Source: Affinundibacterium seohonense
GTDB taxonomy: Bacteria; Pseudomonadota; Gammaproteobacteria; Burkholderiales; Burkholderiaceae_D
Direction: 5' to 3'
Assembly: GCF_014284305.1 (NCBI RefSeq)
Contig: NZ_JACOFW010000010.1
Coordinates: 62,001 to 126,000, forward strand
DNA: 64,000 nucleotides
The position numbers were made by a program, and so were the translations under genes. A model generated the notes under the pieces. That model was not told where the DNA came from. It saw nothing but the letters and a program-made list of their open reading frames with translations, and searched no databases. Positions 1-7,590 of the stretch are shown here, piece by piece (positions within the stretch are counted from its first letter, which is position 1; the number at the start of each line of letters is the position of its first letter).

Positions 1-266
1 TTGAGATGGTCTATCCGTGCGGTTGGTGTTCGATAACAATTGCACAAATCCGAGCGAGCCAAGCGCAAATAGCATTGTCTAGATGTTTATCAAAGAATTT
101 TGGGACTTGGGTGATTAAGCCAGTGAGTCAAAGTTGCGTGGATATTTTTCTTTGTTTGAGTTTAGATTTAAATGAAAAAAATTCAGAATTAAAAGAATTT
201 CGACAATTTCGACAACATGCACCGAAATACGAAACACATCAATTTTAAAAAAAGTGAAAATCGTGC

Positions 267-296
267 TTGCCAAAACTACTGATTTTTTATACAGTG
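267..296 (+). promoter_or_regulatory. recA promoter with LexA (SOS) box
   Basis: A 20-bp site at 277-296 begins TACTG and ends TACAGTG. It matches the enterobacterial LexA consensus at about 15 of 20 positions by eye. A -35-like TTGCCA at 267-272 and a -10-like TACAGT at 290-295 are 17 bp apart, so the LexA box would cover the -10 element. This is the arrangement expected for SOS repression of recA, which begins 71 bp downstream. No other convincing gene lies in bases 1-367. Confidence 0.8.
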
Positions 297-367
297 TCGT
301 TCATGCAGTGGTTTGAAGCAGCAAATTTACAAAAAACGTAGTCAATTGCACTTACCTGAGAGATATT

Positions 368-1405
368 ATGGACGATAGAAAATCTGATAACGGCACCGAT
401 AAAAGTAAAGCATTGGCTGCTGCGCTTGCGCAAATTGAGAAACAATTTGGTAAAGGCTCCATCATGCGTCTGGCTGATGGCGCAACGGTTGAAGAAGTTC
501 AAGTGGTCTCCACTGGTTCTTTAGGGCTCGATATTGCACTGGGCGTCGGTGGCTTGCCACGTGGCCGCGTGATCGAAATTTATGGTCCAGAGTCTTCAGG
601 TAAAACAACGATGACTCTGCAAGTGATTGCGGAGATGCAAAAATTAGGTGGTACTTGTGCGTTTATCGATGCGGAACATGCTCTCGATGTCGGCTACGCG
701 CAAAAGCTAGGTGTTAACTTGAATGATCTGTTGATCTCTCAGCCAGATACCGGTGAGCAAGCGTTGGAAATTACAGATGCTTTGGTACGTTCTGGCAGCG
801 TTGATCTGATTGTGATCGACTCTGTTGCAGCCTTAACGCCAAAAGCTGAAATTGAAGGCGATATGGGTGATTCTTTGCCTGGCTTGCAAGCACGTCTGAT
901 GTCTCAAGCTCTGCGTAAATTAACGGGTAGTATTAATCGCACTAACACCACAGTGATTTTTATTAATCAAATCCGTATGAAAATTGGTGTGATGTTCGGT
1001 AGCCCAGAGACCACGACAGGCGGTAATGCACTCAAATTCTACGCCTCTGTACGTTTAGATATTCGTCGTACTGGATCTATCAAAGCCGGCGATGAAGTGA
1101 TTGGTAACGAAACCAAAGTCAAAGTCGTGAAGAATAAAGTTGCGCCACCATTCAAAGAAGCGCATTTCGACATTCTTTACGGTGCGGGCACGTCACGCGA
1201 AGGCGAGATTCTGGATTTAGGTGCTGATTGCAAGATTGTTGAAAAATCTGGTTCTTGGTATAGCTATAACGGTGAAAAAATTGGTCAAGGTAAGGATAAT
1301 GCGCGTAATTTCTTGATTGAACGTCCAGCTTTGGCACATGAAATTGAAAACAAAGTGCGTGCGCAATTGGGTGTGCCATTGTTGCCTGCATTAGCTGCAG
1401 AATAA
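368..1405 (+). CDS. recA: Recombinase RecA
   Basis: RecA is the DNA-dependent ATPase that forms filaments on single-stranded DNA, catalyses strand exchange and triggers LexA self-cleavage. The 345-residue length is typical. The Walker A motif GPESSGKT lies at residues 73-80, and a Walker B stretch ([10 protein letters not shown]) lies near residue 150. The loop containing [20 protein letters not shown] follows near residue 200. The ATG start is supported by the usual N-terminal length. recX follows 140 bp downstream, behind two hairpins that should limit read-through. Confidence 0.99.
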   Translation: MDDRKSDNGTDKSKALAAALAQIEKQFGKGSIMRLADGATVEEVQVVSTGSLGLDIALGVGGLPRGRVIEIYGPESSGKTTMTLQVIAEMQKLGGTCAFIDAEHALDVGYAQKLGVNLNDLLISQPDTGEQALEITDALVRSGSVDLIVIDSVAALTPKAEIEGDMGDSLPGLQARLMSQALRKLTGSINRTNTTVIFINQIRMKIGVMFGSPETTTGGNALKFYASVRLDIRRTGSIKAGDEVIGNETKVKVVKNKVAPPFKEAHFDILYGAGTSREGEILDLGADCKIVEKSGSWYSYNGEKIGQGKDNARNFLIERPALAHEIENKVRAQLGVPLLPALAAE

Positions 1406-1406
1406 T

Positions 1407-1500
1407 AAAACTCCTTCGAGTTTTACTCTAAGTCTTGTATAGATCACGTTAGTCTTGAGTCGATTGCTTGGTAACAAGTGGTCGACTTTTTTTATTTTTT
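1407..1500 (+). terminator. Two hairpins after recA
   Basis: The first hairpin is AAAACTC-CTTC-GAGTTTT at 1407-1424, just after the recA stop codon. The second has outer arms AGTCGA (1458-1463) and TCGACT (1482-1487) with inner CTTG/CAAG pairing, and runs into a long T-rich tract to about 1501. The second has the form of a strong intrinsic terminator. Both lie between recA and recX, so recX is probably expressed by partial read-through, as known for other recA-recX pairs. Confidence 0.75.
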
Positions 1501-1545
1501 TTCGATATTTGTAATACCGAGCTACAGTGTTTGTAAGTCTTTGAC

Positions 1546-2004
1546 ATGATCCGACCTAAACTTAGTATAAAAGCCCGCGCTTTGCGCTACCTCTCTATGC
1601 GTGAACACAGCCGTGTTGAGCTGGCTCGCAAGCTTTCCCCTTATGTGGAAGCGGACGATGAATTGAATGCACTTTTAAATTGGCTAGAGGAATCAAAATT
1701 TTTATCTGATCAACGCTTCTCAGAAGCCTTAGTGCATAAGCGACAGGCAAGATTCGGTAATCAGAAAATTTTGGCGGAGTTACAAAGTCACAATTTGAGC
1801 AAGGACGATTTGTCGAATATTAAGGATGAATTACAAGAATCGGAGATGCAAAGAGCGGTGGATGTCTTATGGCGTAAATTCGCCGCACCGCCTGTTGATC
1901 ATCATGAAAAGTCGAAACAAATGCATTTCCTAGCGCAACGAGGCTTCTCGAGCCGTGCAATTAGTTATGCCTTGCGCCAATCCCGTGATGATATTGGTGA
2001 ATAG
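1546..2004 (+). CDS. recX: Regulatory protein RecX
   Basis: RecX binds RecA filaments and moderates their activity. The 152-residue protein has the usual RecX architecture of repeated three-helix units. Recognisable stretches include 'ALRYLSMREHSRVELARKL' near the N-terminus, 'FLSDQRFSEALVHKR' in the middle and 'FLAQRGFSSRAISYAL' near the C-terminus. Its position directly after recA is the standard context. No clear Shine-Dalgarno sequence precedes the ATG, in line with low expression. Confidence 0.95.
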   Translation: MIRPKLSIKARALRYLSMREHSRVELARKLSPYVEADDELNALLNWLEESKFLSDQRFSEALVHKRQARFGNQKILAELQSHNLSKDDLSNIKDELQESEMQRAVDVLWRKFAAPPVDHHEKSKQMHFLAQRGFSSRAISYALRQSRDDIGE

Positions 2005-2275
2005 AGAATTGATTTTTGTTTTCGTAATTGAATTTAGGTCATTTGAGAAAACACAATATCTCGCTGAAAGTCACAAAATTTCGTATTTTCAAATCGTAGT
2101 TCCAATAAATTGGCCTAACCAAAAAATAGAATTCATGCTTTAGCTGTGCTAAAATCCACAGGTTTTTTGCAATGCCGCAAGAGCGGCTGTGATCGTAGAA
2201 GCTGCGATTACGCACGCAATTGTGGCTTTTTATGTTCGAATTGCCGCTAGCAGGCATGATGCCTCTTTTAAATTG

Positions 2276-2422
2276 ATGACATTCTCTACACCCTCATTGG
2301 GGTTCAATTTTCTTATCCCAGCAGATATTTCTAAACTGGGTGATATGGTTTGTGGTCAAATGGATCGTGTTTTTGCTCGTGCTAAGTCGATGCAAACGAA
2401 ATTTTCCGAAATTACCAGTTAA
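2276..2422 (+). CDS. Possible small protein of unknown function
   Basis: This is a 48-codon frame beginning MTFSTPSLGF and ending KFSEITS. It can be extended in frame to a GTG at 2189, giving 77 residues. I do not recognise it. The support is circumstantial: codon choice resembles the neighbours, and a T-tailed hairpin begins 11 bp after the stop codon, so something upstream is transcribed and ended there. No good ribosome binding site is visible. The alternative is that 2130-2467 is a non-coding RNA; a small GCCGC-AAGA-GCGGC hairpin lies at 2174-2187. Confidence 0.35.
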   Translation: MTFSTPSLGFNFLIPADISKLGDMVCGQMDRVFARAKSMQTKFSEITS

Positions 2423-2432
2423 TTAACAGATG

Positions 2433-2468
2433 AACGTGACTCCCGAATTTGGTTGTCGCGTTTTTTTG
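2433..2468 (+). terminator. Intrinsic terminator upstream of sucC
   Basis: AACGTGAC at 2433-2440 pairs with GTCGCGTT at 2455-2462 (one G-T wobble), followed by a run of T. It closes the transcription unit containing the possible small gene before the sucC promoter region. Confidence 0.6.
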
Positions 2469-2597
2469 TTTGGACTAGTGGTTTTGTATTGCTGACTTAA
2501 TGAAAATTCGAATACTTTATGCTGTAAAGTGTTGATAGAGTTCTATTTTTTTTGTTTTACTTTTTAACTAATACCTCAGTGTCTGAAGGGAAGTCGT

Positions 2598-3767
2598 ATG
2601 AAAATCCATGAGTATCAGGGTAAAGAAATCCTCCGTAAATACGGAGTGACCGTACCGCGCGGTATCCCATGCATGTCCGTTGAAGAAGCAGTCAAAGCTG
2701 CTGAAACTTTAGGCGGTCCAGTATGGGTAGTCAAAGCACAAATTCACGCCGGTGGCCGTGGTAAAGGTGGCGGCGTTAAAGTCGCTAAATCCATGGAGCA
2801 AGTACGCGAATATGCGGAAGCGATCATGGGTATGCAATTGATCACGCACCAAACAAGTCCAGAAGGTCAAAAAGTACGTCGCTTGTTGATCGAAGAAGGC
2901 GCTGACATTAAGAAAGAACTGTATGTAAGTATGGTGACTGATCGTATCAGCCAACGCGTCGTATTGATGGCGTCGTCTGAAGGCGGTATGGATATTGAGG
3001 AAGTGGCTGAATCACATCCAGAATTGATCCATTCGATCGCGATCGATCCAACAGCTGGTTTGCAAGATGCTGAAGCAGATGACATCTCCCGCAAAATCGG
3101 TGTGCCAGAAGGCTCTATCGAAGACGCACGTGTTCAGTTGAAAGGCTTGTACAAAGCTTTCATGGAAACAGATTGCTCTTTAGCTGAAATCAACCCATTG
3201 ATTTTGACTGGTTCTGGCAAAGTCATCGCTCTTGATGCTAAGTTCAACTTCGATGCGAACTCTTTGTTCCGTCAACCAGAAATCGTTGCTTACCGCGATT
3301 TGGACGAAGAAGATCCAGCTGAAATCGAAGCATCTAAATTTGACCTCGCTTATATTTCCCTCGACGGCAATATCGGTTGCTTGGTTAACGGTGCAGGTTT
3401 GGCGATGGCAACCATGGATACGATTAAATTGTTTGGTGGCGAACCAGCAAACTTCTTGGACGTAGGTGGTGGTGCGACAGCAGAGAAAGTCACTGAAGCA
3501 TTCAAGATTATGTTGAAAAACCCAGGTTTGAAAGCAATCTTGGTCAACATCTTCGGCGGCATCATGCGTTGTGACGTGATCGCAGAAGGCGTTATCACTG
3601 CGTCTAAAGCAGTGTCCTTGCAAGTACCTTTGGTGGTACGTATGAAAGGTACAAACGAAGAAATCGGCAAGCAAATGTTGGCTGACTCTGGTTTGCCTAT
3701 CATCGCTGCAGACACGATGGAAGAAGCGGCGCAGAAGGTTGTTGCCGCTGCTGCCGGTCAAGCTTAA
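2598..3767 (+). CDS. sucC: Succinate-CoA ligase (ADP-forming) subunit beta
   Basis: This is the beta subunit of succinyl-CoA synthetase, which makes ATP or GTP from succinyl-CoA in the TCA cycle. It is 389 residues, a normal length. The N-terminal ATP-grasp domain opens [17 protein letters not shown] and carries the glycine-rich [12 protein letters not shown] stretch near residue 50. The C-terminal CoA-ligase domain has [10 protein letters not shown] near residue 320. A GGGAAG ribosome binding site precedes the ATG. sucD follows after 18 bp, so the two are co-transcribed. Confidence 0.98.
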   Translation: MKIHEYQGKEILRKYGVTVPRGIPCMSVEEAVKAAETLGGPVWVVKAQIHAGGRGKGGGVKVAKSMEQVREYAEAIMGMQLITHQTSPEGQKVRRLLIEEGADIKKELYVSMVTDRISQRVVLMASSEGGMDIEEVAESHPELIHSIAIDPTAGLQDAEADDISRKIGVPEGSIEDARVQLKGLYKAFMETDCSLAEINPLILTGSGKVIALDAKFNFDANSLFRQPEIVAYRDLDEEDPAEIEASKFDLAYISLDGNIGCLVNGAGLAMATMDTIKLFGGEPANFLDVGGGATAEKVTEAFKIMLKNPGLKAILVNIFGGIMRCDVIAEGVITASKAVSLQVPLVVRMKGTNEEIGKQMLADSGLPIIAADTMEEAAQKVVAAAAGQA

Positions 3768-3785
3768 TTTTCGCAAGGAATCACT

Positions 3786-4667
3786 ATGTCCATCCTGATT
3801 AATAAAGACACTAAAGTCATCACCCAAGGTATCACTGGCAAAACTGGCCAGTTCCATACACGCATGTGCCGCGACTACGCAAACGGTCAAAACTGTTTCG
3901 TTGCCGGTGTAAATCCTAAGAAAGCTGGTGAAGATTTCGAAGGCATTCCAATTTACGCGAACGTCTCTGAAGCTAAAGCAGCAACTGGCGCAACTGTTTC
4001 TGTTATCTACGTTCCACCAGCAGGTGCAGCAGCTGCAATCTGGGAAGCAGTTGAAGCGGATCTCGATTTGGCGATCTGTATCACTGAAGGCATTCCTGTT
4101 CGTGACATGATGATGTTGAAAGACCGCATGGCAAAAGCTGGTAGCAAAACAAAACTGCTCGGCCCTAACTGCCCAGGTTTGATCACACCAGACGAAATCA
4201 AGATCGGCATTATGCCAGGTCATATCCACCGTAAAGGTCGTATCGGCGTGGTTTCCCGCTCTGGTACATTGACATACGAAGCGGTTGGTCAATTGACTGC
4301 ACTCGGTTTGGGTCAATCTTCTGCTGTTGGTATTGGTGGCGATCCAATCAATGGTTTGAAACATATCGACGTCATGCAGATGTTCAACGATGATCCAGAT
4401 ACAGACGCTGTGATCATGATCGGTGAAATCGGTGGTCCAGATGAAGCGAATGCCTCTTACTGGGTACGTGACAATATGAAGAAGCCAGTCGTTGGTTTCA
4501 TCGCTGGTGTGACTGCGCCTCCAGGCAAACGTATGGGTCATGCTGGTGCTTTGATTTCTGGTGGTGCTGATACTGCGCAAGCAAAATTGGACATCATGGA
4601 AGAGTGCGGTATCAAAGCAACTAAAAACCCGTCAGAAATGGCGCGTTTGTTGAAAGCAATGCTGTAA
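3786..4667 (+). CDS. sucD: Succinate-CoA ligase subunit alpha
   Basis: This is the alpha subunit that binds CoA and carries the phosphohistidine of succinyl-CoA synthetase. It has 293 residues. The N-terminal CoA-binding Rossmann part begins MSILINKDTKVITQGITGKTG, GPNCPG lies at about 126-131, and the active-site His is His252 in GHAGALISGG. AAGGA lies just before the ATG. It forms an operon with sucC and ends in a strong hairpin. Confidence 0.98.
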   Translation: MSILINKDTKVITQGITGKTGQFHTRMCRDYANGQNCFVAGVNPKKAGEDFEGIPIYANVSEAKAATGATVSVIYVPPAGAAAAIWEAVEADLDLAICITEGIPVRDMMMLKDRMAKAGSKTKLLGPNCPGLITPDEIKIGIMPGHIHRKGRIGVVSRSGTLTYEAVGQLTALGLGQSSAVGIGGDPINGLKHIDVMQMFNDDPDTDAVIMIGEIGGPDEANASYWVRDNMKKPVVGFIAGVTAPPGKRMGHAGALISGGADTAQAKLDIMEECGIKATKNPSEMARLLKAML

Positions 4668-4684
4668 TTTCAGGCAGTTTTAGT

Positions 4685-4722
4685 ACAAATAATAAGGGGG
4701 CTACGGCCCCCTTATTATTTGT
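4685..4722. terminator. Long perfect hairpin after sucD
   Basis: ACAAATAATAAGGGGG at 4685-4700 pairs perfectly with its complement at 4707-4722, and one more C-G pair closes a four-base loop. The arms are A/T-rich outside and G/C-rich inside, so the structure gives a terminal T-rich tail on either strand. It most likely terminates sucCD. Confidence 0.85.
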
Positions 4723-5057
4723 AAAAGAATAAAGCCGTGAGTTGCGATCCGCAGCACCTGGTGCTAGTTGATTGCTGATCGCGCCTTTTGGTTTATTTTC
4801 TTCATCGTGCGCATGGCACATCATGAACACCTCATACACGCCAACAATTCTTTCGAAAATGCATTTGTCATCAACTCAAATCCTGATGAAAATCTCGGAC
4901 AATTGATAGTTGTTGTAGTTGCGCTATTGAAATATCAAAATTTGCTTTCGGCGTTCATAATTCTCTCGGTTAATGGTAAGCTCAATAACAATTGCTGTAA
5001 GTTCAGTTTTTGCACCGATTTTCGCTGTTTCTGAGTTCATTTTCGCTAATTTCCTCC
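4723..5057. other. Intergenic stretch with no convincing gene
   Basis: This 335-bp A/T-rich region separates sucCD from the phosphatase gene. A long open frame crosses it on the plus strand, but its product is low-complexity and hydrophobic with no recognisable family and no ribosome binding site. I see no repeat or RNA gene here. It presumably carries the promoter of the downstream phosphatase. Confidence 0.5.
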
Positions 5058-5864
5058 ATGCATGCACATACCGTTTTGGAATTTGCTAGTCACACTGACA
5101 CCGGACTGGTCCGTAGTCATAATGAGGACGCGATTGCGATTTATAAAGAAGCTGGTTTAGCCATTTTAGCGGATGGGATGGGCGGCTATAATGCCGGTGA
5201 GATTGCAAGTCAAATGAGTGTCGAACTCGTCAGTGAACAGATCCTGCAAAAACAAGGAAATGCGTGGATGCCAAGGATGCCTTGGCAAACGTCAATCTCA
5301 GAAAAATGGATACATGACGCGATTGTTTATGCCAATCAAAAAGTGATTGAGCAGGCCAATAAAAATCCCGATAACTTTGGTATGGGAACCACCATCGTTA
5401 CTGCTTTATGCCACCAAGATAAACTTGTCATTGGACATGTTGGTGACTCGAGGGCTTATTTGTTCCGTGATAATTTTTTAGATCAAATTACCCGCGACCA
5501 TTCCGTTTTGCAAGCGCAAATTGATGCGGGATTGATTTCACAAGCGGATGCGCATTTGTCTCCAATTAAGAATCTTATTACCAGAGCCGTGGGCTCGCAT
5601 GAAGAGATTGAAGTTGAAGTACATGATCATCAAATGAAAGTCGGTGATATTTTCGTACTTTGTTCTGACGGCTTGAGTGACATGCTGGATCAGATTGATA
5701 TACAGATGGTCTTGCGTGACCAGAGCAATGATTTAGATACCTGCTGTAAAACCTTGGTGTATTTAGCCAATAGACAGGGTGGTTTTGATAATATTTCCGT
5801 TGTTTTAATACGCGTCAAAGAATTGCATGAGCGTGGCATTATGGAGTATATTTTTGCTAGTTAA
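5058..5864 (+). CDS. PP2C-family serine/threonine protein phosphatase
   Basis: This is a Stp1/PrpC-type metal-dependent phosphatase predicted to remove phosphate from Ser/Thr residues in the cytoplasm. From the ATG at 5058 it is 268 residues. Family motifs run in order: TDTGLVRSHNED (13-24), ADGMGGYNAGE (38-48), GHVGDSRAYLF, LCSDGLSDM and NISVVLIRV near the end. The aspartates of NED, ADGMGG and SDG are the expected metal ligands. An in-frame ATG at 5010 would add 16 hydrophobic residues that the family lacks, so 5058 is preferred. An FHA protein lies 128 bp downstream. No partner kinase is visible in this window. Confidence 0.92.
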   Translation: MHAHTVLEFASHTDTGLVRSHNEDAIAIYKEAGLAILADGMGGYNAGEIASQMSVELVSEQILQKQGNAWMPRMPWQTSISEKWIHDAIVYANQKVIEQANKNPDNFGMGTTIVTALCHQDKLVIGHVGDSRAYLFRDNFLDQITRDHSVLQAQIDAGLISQADAHLSPIKNLITRAVGSHEEIEVEVHDHQMKVGDIFVLCSDGLSDMLDQIDIQMVLRDQSNDLDTCCKTLVYLANRQGGFDNISVVLIRVKELHERGIMEYIFAS

Positions 5865-5992
5865 ATTGCAAGTTAAATTGTAGGCAAGTGATGATGGCAA
5901 CTCAAAGAGTTGTGAATTGCTTAGTAAAAGTGTTTTGAGTCGGTTTCTTCCCTCTAATTAAGTTTATTTTTTTTGTATTCGGTGGACATATT

Positions 5993-6574
5993 ATGGCGAA
6001 AGTTGTGGTGATTTTTAATGGTCAGGTTCAAAAGGAAGTCAATATTGACCGTGCCCGTATGAATATTGGACGTCGACCGGGCAACGATTTAGTGCTTGAT
6101 CACCTCGCAGTTAGCGGACGTCACGCTGCTATCGATACGACCTCAGAGGGAACATTTATATTGGATTTAGGAAGTACCAACGGTACGGCTGTGAATGGTC
6201 AGCCTATTAAAAAGCATCAATTGCAGAATGATGATGTGGTTGAAGTCGGTAAGTATCAATTAAAGTTTGTGGTCGAGGTTGATAATTATCAGATTTCTCC
6301 AGATGAAACTTTGAAGGTTGGAAAAATCAAAGTATTAAATGGCGGTAATTCTGGCAAAGAAATGGTTTTATCCAAACCAGTCACGACTTTGGGTAGTCCA
6401 GGTATCTTAGTCGTCTCCATTGCACGCGATGGCAATCGATTTAAAATCACGTTTGTAGAAGGAAAAGTTTTTCCAAAGATTAATGGAGAAACGATTGATG
6501 CGCGCCCGCGTGTACTAGAGCATGGTGATGAGATCGATTTGTCGGGAACCAAGATGGAATTCCAGCTGAATTAA
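5993..6574 (+). CDS. FHA domain protein
   Basis: The 193-residue protein has an N-terminal FHA domain that should bind phosphothreonine peptides. The hallmark residues are present: GRRPGNDLVL (26-35), SGRHAAI (41-47) and STNGTAVNG (61-69). The C-terminal half (about 105-193) has a weaker FHA-like pattern, including a second 'INGETIDARPRVLEHGDEIDLSGTKMEF' type ending, and may be a degenerate second FHA unit (inference). It follows the PP2C phosphatase on the same strand, so the pair probably acts in Ser/Thr phospho-signalling. Confidence 0.9.
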   Translation: MAKVVVIFNGQVQKEVNIDRARMNIGRRPGNDLVLDHLAVSGRHAAIDTTSEGTFILDLGSTNGTAVNGQPIKKHQLQNDDVVEVGKYQLKFVVEVDNYQISPDETLKVGKIKVLNGGNSGKEMVLSKPVTTLGSPGILVVSIARDGNRFKITFVEGKVFPKINGETIDARPRVLEHGDEIDLSGTKMEFQLN

Positions 6575-6594
6575 TGTCCTTCCTACACCAGAGA

Positions 6595-6626
6595 GGTAAG
6601 GCTAGCTTCACAAAATTAGCCTTACC
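6595..6626. terminator. Hairpin between convergent genes
   Basis: GGTAAGGCTA (6595-6604) is perfectly complementary to TAGCCTTACC (6617-6626) with a 12-base loop. It sits just after the FHA gene and before the end of the leftward pilin accessory gene. A second hairpin, CGGTCTT/AAGACCG at 6657-6678, lies next to the stop codon of that gene. Neither has a long T tail, so termination is likely but not certain. Confidence 0.5.
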
Positions 6627-6680
6627 GCTTGGATCGTCTACCATCTGCTGCAAACACGGTCTTGGATTTCTAAGACCGCT

Positions 6681-7430
6681 TTAGTAAATTCCCTGTATTT
6701 CGCCATGTTCAGCATCTATTGCTACAAAAAGTTGTTGTTCTTTAATGAGTAGCGAGCAAAAGAGTAGCTTTTGTGTGGGCGCTGCAATTTCTGTTTTGAC
6801 TTTTTCAAGCGCTTCTTTACGACTCTTATCTAGTGATAGATGCTCTATTGTTTGGCAATTTGCCAGCATTTGAGTTTGAACATTTTTTAGCGGCACGTAA
6901 TATTGTGGGAAAGTTTGTATCCCTCGGTTCTCCAGACTTGCGAACATCAGTTCATCCCGTTTCTCCTTCGATTCTGGTATTTTTGTGCCGATAAAAATTG
7001 GACCCAAAAATGGTACATGTTTGAAACTCGGATCTTCGACTTTATTTAAATCATCAACCTCAATTTCATTCGCTTTTACGAGGGTAAATTCTTTCTCAAC
7101 AAAAGCAATATAGGCAGGACGTACTGTGTACAATGACCACACCCCATAGCCAAGAAAGAGTAGCTGGCAAATCAAAATAGCAATCACATCAAACTTGAGT
7201 GATTTCTTTTTTGGATTAAAGATAATCAACATCACTAATGGACCTAGTACTAAGTCAACCGCTACCAATATTTTCAGAATATCAAAACCATTGGCTGCGA
7301 AAAATAATTGTTGGGGATACCAAACTAATTTGACGAAACCGAAAATAAAAATGAGGACGGCAAGACTGGCCAATAAATGTAGCCCTGTCGCTTGGAAACG
7401 ATTGAGTCTGGATAGATAAGTTGTGGACAT
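6681..7430 (-). CDS. TfpX/TfpZ-type type IV pilin accessory protein
   Basis: This 249-residue inner-membrane protein resembles the TfpX/TfpZ family, which helps export or assemble particular type IV pilins. The ATG at 7430 is chosen because AGAAGG stands just before it. Three or four hydrophobic segments fill the first half (around LHLLASLAVLIFIFGFVKLVWYP, ILVAVDLVLGPLVMLIIF and VIAILICQLLFLGYGVW). The family-typical 'DLVLGPLVMLIIFNPKKKSLKFD' region is clear. The C-terminal half is a soluble domain. It is divergent from a PglL-type pilin glycosyltransferase, but no pilin gene is nearby. Confidence 0.8.
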   Translation of the reverse strand: MSTTYLSRLNRFQATGLHLLASLAVLIFIFGFVKLVWYPQQLFFAANGFDILKILVAVDLVLGPLVMLIIFNPKKKSLKFDVIAILICQLLFLGYGVWSLYTVRPAYIAFVEKEFTLVKANEIEVDDLNKVEDPSFKHVPFLGPIFIGTKIPESKEKRDELMFASLENRGIQTFPQYYVPLKNVQTQMLANCQTIEHLSLDKSRKEALEKVKTEIAAPTQKLLFCSLLIKEQQLFVAIDAEHGEIQGIY

Positions 7431-7590
7431 AGAGGCCTTCTGAAAATTAAAATTGCTTAAGATCATACCTGTAAGCGGATGGCTATCACATCGGTATATT
7501 CTAAGTTTTTTGAAACGTGTTTTGTAAAAATAAATCTGATCATTGTCAATTCAACTAGCGGTACCCCTCTCCACGTATGTATATAAGACG

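Noticed and set aside
6-248. 80-codon open frame at the left edge
   Set aside because: No recognisable family, no ribosome binding site, and A/T-rich low-information sequence before the recA promoter.
3180-4580. 466-codon minus-strand frame across sucC and sucD
   Set aside because: It lies antisense to two certain genes and its translation is Cys-, His- and Phe-rich in the way typical of antisense shadows.
4768-5034. 88-codon frame between sucD and the PP2C gene
   Set aside because: No family, no ribosome binding site, and it runs into the better-supported phosphatase start region.
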